A stretch of 64,000 nucleotides of DNA from Spirochaetia bacterium (GTDB lineage Bacteria > Spirochaetota > Spirochaetia > Treponematales > Breznakiellaceae): NCBI GenBank assembly GCA_025997595.1, contig BNUU01000006.1, forward strand, positions 8,388-72,387, in the 5' to 3' direction. The notes below the pieces were generated by a model that searched no databases, was not told the origin of the DNA, and saw nothing but the letters and a program-made list of their open reading frames with translations. Below are positions 58,301 to 64,000 of the stretch, piece by piece. Position 1 is the stretch's first letter. The number at the start of each line of letters is the position of its first letter. The position numbers were made by a program, and so were the translations under genes.

Positions 58301-60140
58301 CCTTGATCCGGCGGCAGTGCTCCTCGGTTTCGGCGAGGAGGTTTTCCTGGGGGCCCACAAAGCTGGTCAGGGTCATGACCAGGTCTTCCCGGATGGAGTC
58401 GATGGGGGGGTTGGTAACCTGGGCAAAAACCTGCTTGAAATAGGCGTAGACCCGCTGGCTCTTGTCGGAAAACACCGCAATGGGGGTGTCGGTGCCCATG
58501 GAACTGGTGGGCTCCGCTCCGGTCCGGGCCATCACCGCCAAAAGGTTGTCCCGGTCTTCACGGGTATAACCGAAGGCCCGCTCCATGAAGAGCACATCCC
58601 CTTCGTTCCTGATCTGGGGATCCCCAAATATGGCGCCCCCGCCGGCCGAAACCGCGCCTTCCGTTCCCTGTCCGGGACCGTCCGCCGCATCCAGTTCCTG
58701 CTTGAGGGTGACCACCTGTCGGGACACCCATTCGGAATAGGGCTTATGCTGACACACCTCCCGCTTGACTTCAGTGTCGGGGATGATGCGGCCCTCCTGC
58801 AGGTCCACCAGGAGGAGTTTTCCCGGCATAAGTCGGCCCTTGTAGGCCACTTCTTCAGGCTTGAAGGCCTGGACCCCGGTTTCGGAGCCCATCACGATAA
58901 GGTCGTCTTTGGTGACGGTGTACCGGGAGGGCCGCAGCCCGTTCCGGTCCAGGGTACCCCCCACGTAGCGGCCATCGCAGAAGACCATGGAGGCCGGGCC
59001 GTCCCAGGGTTCCATCATGCAGGCGTGGTATTCGTAAAAATCCATCAGTTCCTGGGGGATGGGGTTCTTGCCGTTCCAGGATTCGGGGATCAGCATCATC
59101 AGGGCATGGGGCAGGCTGCGGCCGGACATGACCAGCAGTTCCAACACATTGTCGAAACTGGCGGAATCGCTGCGGTCAGGCTCAACTATGGGGAGGATGT
59201 CCTTTAGGGCGCCGCCAAAACGGGGATGGGCAAAGAGGGCCTCCCGCGCGGCCATCCAGAAACGGTTTCCCTTGACGGTGTTAATCTCACCGTTGTGGGC
59301 TACCATGCGGAAAGGCTGGGCCAGGGGCCACGCAGGGAAGGTATTGGTGGAAAAACGGGAATGGACCAGGGCAACCGCAGTCTTGAGTCCCTCATCCTTG
59401 AGCTCCGGGTAGTAATCCTTGAGCTGGGTGGGCATCAACATGCCTTTGTAGACGATGATCCGGGAAGAAAGGGAGGGAAAATAGCACTCGGCGCCGGGGG
59501 TATGGGTGGCGGCCCCGGCTTTTTGCGGGGTTTCGTTGGCCCGCAGGACCTTTTCAAGCTTTTTGCGGAAAATGTAGAGCTGCAATTCAAGATCCGGTAC
59601 TTCGTCCCCTGCATTTGGGGCCGAATTCGGTGTTTTATTTCCGGCAGCCCTGGCTTTTTGGGGTACAAGCACCAACTGTTTAACCGCCGGCTCCGCAGTT
59701 TTGGCGATGGAACCGATTGCGCCGTTTTCGACAGGCACATCCCGCAGGGCAAGCACCGAAAGCCCCAGGGCTTTTGCGGTATCCTCAATGGCGGCGGTCA
59801 CTATCTGCTGATTTTCTTTGGGGAAAAAGGCCAGGCCCGTGCCGTAGGAGCCGGGTTCGGGAAGGCCAGGTATCAATTTTTTATAAAATTCATGGGGAAT
59901 TTGCAGGAGCGCCCCGGAACCGTCGCCGGTCTTGTTGTCGGCGCTTTCGGCGCCCCGGTGCTCCATCCGTTCCAGGACCTCAAGGCCCCGTTTCAATATG
60001 TCATGGGAGGCCCGGCCCTTGATATCCGCGACAAAGCCGATACCGCAGGAATCGTGCTCATCTTCTTTCCGGTATAAACCGGCAAGGGGACCTGCGATCT
60101 CCCGGGGACATTGGCCGGTCTCCTCCTCATGTTCACCCAT
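55329..60140 (-). CDS. gltB: Glutamate synthase large subunit
   Basis: Makes two glutamates from glutamine and 2-oxoglutarate. 1603 aa from ATG 60140 (AAGGAG upstream); the frame to 60257 adds 39 unlikely residues. The N-terminal amidotransferase nucleophile is Cys32 in [19 protein letters not shown], so a propeptide is removed. FMN/synthase domain: [19 protein letters not shown], then the 3Fe-4S cluster region [21 protein letters not shown]. C-terminal beta-helix: [10 protein letters not shown] and [28 protein letters not shown]. An Ala/Pro/Asn-rich segment (about residues 165-225, [20 protein letters not shown]) looks like an extra loop. Confidence 0.96.
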   Translation of the reverse strand: [1603 protein letters not shown]

Positions 60141-60180
60141 AGTGGCTCCTTGATGCAAATTGGGTTGATATTTTTTTATA

Positions 60181-60209
60181 ATAATACCGAAAGGGGTGGT
60201 TTTAAGCAA
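60181..60209 (-). promoter_or_regulatory. Promoter of gltBD
   Basis: Minus-strand TTGCTT (60209-60204), 17 bases, TATTAT (60186-60181), about 40 bases before the gltB ATG. The -10 is good; the -35 matches only in its first three bases. Confidence 0.55.
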
Positions 60210-60215
60210 TAAGAT

Positions 60216-60256
60216 AAAAAAATGCCGCCGCCGAAAGGAGGAAAACGGCGACGGCA
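60216..60256 (-). terminator. GC-rich hairpin with U-tract upstream of the gltB promoter
   Basis: Minus-strand arms GCCG-T-CGCCG and CGGCG-G-CGGC (60224-60256) followed by seven T (60222-60216). It would stop leftward transcription before the gltB promoter. No gene is present to its right on this strand, so it may be a leftover of a lost gene or insulate against antisense transcripts. Confidence 0.6.
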
Positions 60257-60347
60257 CAGAAGGGAATATCTTCTTGAGATTCTTACCTATACAACCACGG
60301 GAAGGGGCTGCGGTTACAGGATAATACTAAAAATCAAGGAATACCTC

Positions 60348-60437
60348 CGGCCCAGGGCGGGCAACCTGGCTGCGGGCGCCAATATCGCCGGATTCCTCCG
60401 GGTTGCGGATGCCATGATCGCCCAAGGGGTGGTGTAG
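60348..60437 (+). pseudogene. C-terminal remnant of an NADP-type glutamate dehydrogenase
   Basis: The frame ends GANIAGFLRVADAMIAQGVV and stop. This is the characteristic C-terminus of the ~450-aa NADP-specific glutamate dehydrogenase (GANIAGF-KVADAM-AQGV in enterobacterial GdhA). Upstream only a few more compatible residues (AGNLAA) remain; the rest is gone. A good terminator follows at 60456, as for an intact gene. It is a different GDH class from the intact gene at 43163-44416. The rest of 60141-60529 holds the gltB promoter and the terminators listed separately. Confidence 0.8.
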
Positions 60438-60455
60438 GCCGCAAAAATCAGTCTG

Positions 60456-60487
60456 CCGCCGCTCAAGAAACCGGGCGGCGGTTTTTT
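60456..60487 (+). terminator. Rho-independent terminator of the lost glutamate dehydrogenase gene
   Basis: Arms CCGCCGC (60456-60462) and GCGGCGG (60475-60481) followed by TTTTTT. It lies 19 bases after the remnant's stop and 43 bases before jetA. Confidence 0.85.
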
Positions 60488-60529
60488 CTGCTCCTTTACC
60501 CTGAATCATTTTCCCATTATTATCACGAT

Positions 60530-62053
60530 ATGCCCCTTGGTACCGGTGTGTTTGCTACCCTGCCTGAAAATTTCTTTTCTCCGCTGGCACGGGCAAACCG
60601 CGAACATTACGCAAACCTTCTGCTTATCTATTACCGCCTCTTCCAGGAAAACGCCCGGGGCATTGAACGTGAACAGGTGGTGCGTTCCTTCATTGATTAT
60701 CTGGGCCTCCACCGGAATACCCTGATAGATGAAACACCCGCCGACGAATCATCCGATACGGGGGATGGCTCCCCTGACGGGGCTATTGAGAACGATGCCG
60801 ATCTTCTGACGCCGGAGCTGGATTTCGATAATGAAGATGATGAACCCTCCCCCGCAGAACCTTCAGACAAATCTCCCGCTGTTCCGAATTTCCTGAATGA
60901 CCGCGCGCTGGCAAGCCGTTTCCTCCGCAGGCTCATCAATGCGGGCTGGCTCAGTGAGGAAACCCTGGCCGACTACACAAAGGTCATCAATATCACTCCC
61001 TACGGGCGGCCTTTTCTGGAGGCCCTCGCAAAGGTTGATGAGGGCCTTAAAACCGAATACGAAAGCCATGTGGTTGCCATCTATTCCCTGCTCTGCACCG
61101 ACGCGGTTACCGACAACGGCCATTACGCGGTGCGGAACGCCTATAGCCAAACCCTGGCCCTCCTCGATTCCCTTAAGGTGCTGTCGCAGAGCATTAAAGG
61201 ATACTACGACAGGATTAGTGTTGATGCTGCGGAATTCGGCATTTCCGGCATACTTCATTTGCAATACGATGAATATGCCCCCCAGATTCTTGACGCCGCG
61301 TACAAACGTTTAAAAACCTCGGATAACCTTTCCCGCTACCGGCCGAAAATTCTGGAACAGGTGGGGGATCTTCTGCGTAACGATGCATGGCTGGACGCGA
61401 GCGCCCGGAAACTTGTGGTGATGAAAGCACAAACTCAAGCGGAATGCCGAAGACAGCTTGAGGATATGCTCGAAGAAATCCGCAGTACTTTAAACGCGGT
61501 AGATCCCCTGCTGCGCGAAATCGATCACCGGAACAGCCTGTATGCGCGATCCAGTACCGAACGGATCAAAGTGCTGCTGGAACCTGATTCCACCATTGCG
61601 GGAAAAATCGGCGCCCTGGTTAAGGAAATTCACCGCGGGAATAAGGGCCTCTATCATCGGCTGTCCCACCGGCTGCACCGGATCAGAACCTTTGCGCCTG
61701 AGTCTCTGTATAGACGGCAGAAAAAAGAGGCGCCCGATTTTATCCAGGCCGCAGCGTCGACGGACAATGCCGCCCTCGAAAGAGCAGAAACACTGTTCAT
61801 GGACCGGCTGCTCAATCAACTCGGCGTTAAGCGGGTAGGTAACTGGCTTGATGAACAGGGCGGACGGGAGGGGCTTCTTGCCTCCACAGACCTTGTGCAG
61901 GACGAAGCTTCTTTTATCCGCTTTATCTATTCAGTGCTGTACGCCGATTCACGGCAGAGCTTTGATTATACCATCGAGGAAAAACCTGAATATGAATCCA
62001 TCGACGCCGCAGGGTATGCGGTGCCGGATCTTTTGTTAAGGAGAAAAGGATGA
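60530..62053 (+). CDS. jetA: Wadjet defence protein JetA
   Basis: JetA is the MukF/kleisin-like subunit of the SMC-type Wadjet system that cleaves closed circular plasmids. 507 aa beginning MPLGTGVFATLPENFFSPLARANREHYANLLLIYYRLF, the JetA start (normally F..IPENFF). Helical repeats follow, with the conserved QEEVIxSI-like region near YGRPFLEALAKVDEGL. An acidic low-complexity linker (about residues 65-115, rich in Asp, Glu, Ser, Pro) is unusual. No strong ribosome-binding site; GTG 60548 is an alternative start. The stop overlaps jetB by four bases. Confidence 0.85.
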   Translation: MPLGTGVFATLPENFFSPLARANREHYANLLLIYYRLFQENARGIEREQVVRSFIDYLGLHRNTLIDETPADESSDTGDGSPDGAIENDADLLTPELDFDNEDDEPSPAEPSDKSPAVPNFLNDRALASRFLRRLINAGWLSEETLADYTKVINITPYGRPFLEALAKVDEGLKTEYESHVVAIYSLLCTDAVTDNGHYAVRNAYSQTLALLDSLKVLSQSIKGYYDRISVDAAEFGISGILHLQYDEYAPQILDAAYKRLKTSDNLSRYRPKILEQVGDLLRNDAWLDASARKLVVMKAQTQAECRRQLEDMLEEIRSTLNAVDPLLREIDHRNSLYARSSTERIKVLLEPDSTIAGKIGALVKEIHRGNKGLYHRLSHRLHRIRTFAPESLYRRQKKEAPDFIQAAASTDNAALERAETLFMDRLLNQLGVKRVGNWLDEQGGREGLLASTDLVQDEASFIRFIYSVLYADSRQSFDYTIEEKPEYESIDAAGYAVPDLLLRRKG

Positions 62054-62667
62054 TTCAGGATCTGCAGGGCTTGTCCCTTATCACCGAATTAACCGCCGCC
62101 GATTTTGATATGTTTAAAACAGCGGTACGCACACTTCTTGCAAAGACATTTATCATCCGGGGCATCGAAAAAGAACGGGAGCTCTACGATTTCACCATAC
62201 GCAACGGTTCACTTTTTGACGCATGGTTTTCCTGCATGGACGCATATTTAGTACGGGACGAAAGCCTTGGTGTGGTAAGTTTTCGTGGAGGCGGTGACAC
62301 CCGGCTGCGTCTTGGCCGCGAAGAAACCTGCGCCTTTCTCGTGGCCCGGCTCCTCTACGAAGAAAAGCGGGCCGAACTTTTCCTCACCGCTTTTCCCACG
62401 GTGAGCATCGGCGATTTTGTTGACCGCTACAACGCCATGGCCGACGAAAAACTCAAAAAGACCCGGCAAAAAGAAATCTTCCGCCGCCTCCAGTCCTATA
62501 AAGTGATAGCCTTTGATACTTCCGACTTTGCGGACCCCGAAGGTACGATGATACTCTACCCCAGCCTCGCCATGGGCATTGACCGTGACGGCATTGACGA
62601 ACTTATGACGCAGATTTCGCCAGTAACGGCGGCGAAAAGCGATGGAGAAAAAAATGAACTTAATTAA
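62050..62667 (+). CDS. jetB: Wadjet defence protein JetB (DUF4194)
   Basis: MukE-like winged-helix partner of JetA and JetC. 205 aa; DUF4194 elements AVRTLLAKTFIIRGIEKERELYDFTIRNGSLFDAWFSCMDAYLVRDESLGVVSFRGG and RLRLGREETCAFLVARLLYEEKR are clear. The start overlaps the jetA stop (ATGA). The stop lies 14 nt inside the following YhcG-like gene, so that gene is translationally coupled to the defence operon. Confidence 0.88.
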   Translation: MIQDLQGLSLITELTAADFDMFKTAVRTLLAKTFIIRGIEKERELYDFTIRNGSLFDAWFSCMDAYLVRDESLGVVSFRGGGDTRLRLGREETCAFLVARLLYEEKRAELFLTAFPTVSIGDFVDRYNAMADEKLKKTRQKEIFRRLQSYKVIAFDTSDFADPEGTMILYPSLAMGIDRDGIDELMTQISPVTAAKSDGEKNELN

Positions 62668-63694
62668 ATTCCAAAATATTTTTTATAAAGAAATACGAGA
62701 CCTCATTGAGAAAAGCCGGAACAAAGTCGCCCAATCAGTCAATGCAGAAATAACTATGCTCAATTGGTATGTCGGCAAAAGGATTCAAGCAAAGGCTTTG
62801 TCCAGTGAACGGGCGGAATACGGCAAACAAACAATTATTTTTCTTTCCCGGAAATTAACTGAAGAATATGGCCGGGGATGGAGTACCAAACAACTATGGC
62901 ATTGCGTTCATTTTGCCGAAATTTTTCCTGACAGGAAGATTGTCTCTACATTGTGGAGACAATTGAACTGGAGTCAGATAAAAATTATAATGTATCTTGA
63001 TGGATCGATAAAACGGGATTTTTATATTGAAATGACTAAATTGGAACGATGGGATGTCAGAACCTTGCAGGCTCGGGTTGATTCCATGCTTTTCGAACGA
63101 ACCGCTGTCAGCAAAAAACCAGACACAGTAATAACACAAGATCTAGCCTTATTAAAGGAAGAAGGCAAACTAACTCCCGACCTCGTATTCCGTGATCCCT
63201 ATTTCCTGGATTATCTTGGGTTATCAGATGTATATTCTGAAAAGGATCTTGAATCAGCCATCCTGGCGGAATTGACAAAATTTATTATCGAACTTGGAAC
63301 CGATTTTGCCTTTATGGCGCGTCAAAAGAGAATCACCATTGATAACGAAGATTACTATATTGATTTGCTTTTTTATCACCGGCGGTTAAAATGTCTTGTA
63401 GCAATTGACTTAAAACTGGGGAAATTTAAGGCTGCTTATAAAGGACAGATGGAACTCTATCTACGCTGGCTTGAAAAGTATGAAGTGCAGGAAGGTGAAA
63501 ATCAGCCCATCGGCTTAATTTTATGCTCGGGTAAGAACCAGGAACATATCGAGTTAATGCAGCTTGATAAAAGTAATATCAAAGTTGCCGATTACTTAAC
63601 AAAGCTTCCTGATATGAAATTATTAGAAACAAAGCTAAAACAATCCATTGAACGGGCAAAAAACCGACTGGATCAGGTAAAGGACACAGAATGA
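62654..63694 (+). CDS. YhcG/DUF1016-family PD-(D/E)XK nuclease embedded in the Wadjet operon
   Basis: 346 aa from ATG 62654, with GGAG six bases upstream; an ATG at 62642 is possible. N-terminal DUF1016 domain: IEKSRNKVAQSVNAEITMLNWYVGKRIQ to RQLNWSQIKIIMYLDGSIKRDFYIEM. C-terminal nuclease: EDYYIDLLFYHRRLKCLVAIDLKLGKFKAAYKGQMELYLRWLEK, with Asp-Leu-Lys where the cas-operon relative has Glu-Leu-Lys. The gene is visibly more AT-rich than jetA and jetB, indicating later insertion. It is not a standard Wadjet component (jetABCD). The same family is inserted in the cas operon at 14275-15267. Confidence 0.9.
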   Translation: MNLIKFQNIFYKEIRDLIEKSRNKVAQSVNAEITMLNWYVGKRIQAKALSSERAEYGKQTIIFLSRKLTEEYGRGWSTKQLWHCVHFAEIFPDRKIVSTLWRQLNWSQIKIIMYLDGSIKRDFYIEMTKLERWDVRTLQARVDSMLFERTAVSKKPDTVITQDLALLKEEGKLTPDLVFRDPYFLDYLGLSDVYSEKDLESAILAELTKFIIELGTDFAFMARQKRITIDNEDYYIDLLFYHRRLKCLVAIDLKLGKFKAAYKGQMELYLRWLEKYEVQEGENQPIGLILCSGKNQEHIELMQLDKSNIKVADYLTKLPDMKLLETKLKQSIERAKNRLDQVKDTE

Positions 63695-63746
63695 ACACTC
63701 AACCGACGAATGTTCGGACTAAAGTGCGCGTGAGGAGGTTCCCCTC

Positions 63747-64000
63747 ATGATCACCCTTGAACGTGTACGCCTGGTAAATTGGCATAACTTTGAAGACACC
63801 TCCATCGACATTGGAAACCGTTGTCTTTTTTCGGGGGATAACGGTTCAGGCAAAACGACCATACTCGACGCCATTCAATACGCCATGGCGGCGGATCTCC
63901 GCAAGGCAAAATTCAACGCAGCAGCGGGGGAACGCAAAAGCGGCCGGGACCTTTTGGGATATGTACGCTGCAAACTTGGCAGTGATACTACCGAGTACCT
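63747..64000 (+). CDS. jetC: Wadjet SMC-like ATPase JetC, N-terminal part only
   Basis: The frame opens MITLERVRLVNWHNFEDTSID at ATG 63747, with GAGGAGG eight bases upstream, and is open to the window end (84 codons). Walker A FSGDNGSGKTTILDAIQYA is intact; the remainder is the MukB/SMC-type head start. JetC is the motor that extrudes plasmid DNA in Wadjet. jetD, the nuclease, should lie just beyond the window. Confidence 0.88.
   Translation, partial: MITLERVRLVNWHNFEDTSIDIGNRCLFSGDNGSGKTTILDAIQYAMAADLRKAKFNAAAGERKSGRDLLGYVRCKLGSDTTEY

Noticed and set aside
57219..59207. Long plus-strand frames (about 290 codons each) opposite gltB
   Set aside because: Shadow frames of a GC-rich gene; no family features, and the gltB frame is intact throughout.
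60222..60347. The beginning of the 71-codon frame that ends in the glutamate dehydrogenase remnant
   Set aside because: Only the last 30 or so codons resemble glutamate dehydrogenase; the earlier part is hairpin-derived and low complexity.

Overview
The window is a compact bacterial chromosome segment of roughly 50% G+C. It has tightly overlapping genes and many short perfect hairpins between operons. The periplasmic binding proteins start with short signal peptides followed by Gly-Gly-Lys/Gln stretches (FAGGKSD, FATGGQQK). Together with the gene content (TRAP and amino-acid transporters, GltBD, a large type I-C CRISPR-Cas locus) this fits a treponeme-like spirochaete, perhaps from a gut. That assignment is inference from style and was not tested.

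Layout. 1-5.4 kb: purine operon purB / guaB-purA-guaA on the minus strand; guaA is cut by the window edge. 5.4-6.1 kb: a nucleoside hydrolase pseudogene carrying a hairpin with an in-frame stop. 6.3-12.0 kb: a CRISPR array of 86 repeats and 85 spacers, transcribed leftward. 12.2-21.0 kb: a type I-C cas locus (cas3, cas5c, cas8c with internal cas11c, cas7c, cas4, cas1, cas2), with a YhcG/DUF1016 nuclease gene wedged between cas7c and cas4. 21-24 kb: MATE exporter, nucleoside hydrolase and YhcH genes whose operon runs straight into cas3. 24-32 kb: FadR-type regulator, TRAP transporter, two aldolases, a sugar kinase and a flavoprotein reductase. 32-39 kb: HAD phosphatase, an Fbp-type ABC importer, an Asp/Glu racemase and a dicarboxylate symporter. 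39.5-51 kb: asparaginase and a module for peptide and glutamate/aspartate use (symporter, glutamate dehydrogenase, aminotransferase, PepD, OPT transporter, M29-like peptidase, YjiH-like protein), with a divergent LysR regulator. 52-54 kb: flavodoxin, a broken MerR gene and an AT-rich unknown gene. 54-60 kb: gltB-gltD. 60.3-64 kb: remnant of a second glutamate dehydrogenase, then a Wadjet-type (jetA, jetB, jetC) defence operon with a second YhcG/DUF1016 gene inserted between jetB and jetC; jetC runs off the edge.

Main discovery. In the 172-bp gap between cas3 and cas5c lies a one-spacer mini-CRISPR with two diverged 32-nt pseudo-repeats that keep the repeat hairpin and, in the upstream copy, the crRNA 5' handle. 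Its 29-nt spacer matches, at 15 of the first 17 positions, the transcription start region of the sigma70-like promoter driving cas5c-cas8c-cas7c. One of the two mismatches falls at position 6, which Cascade does not read. This is the architecture expected of a cas-regulating crRNA-like RNA (CreR type) that would direct Cascade to repress its own operon, here in a type I-C system. Because cas3 lies on a different transcript, Cascade level and Cas3 level would be controlled separately.

Other themes. Two unrelated defence operons each carry a YhcG/DUF1016 gene. Several spacers were acquired repeatedly from the same protospacers with a fixed PAM-proximal end. A family of hairpin elements (GACTTGTTC...GAACAAGTC) sits between operons and also interrupts two genes.
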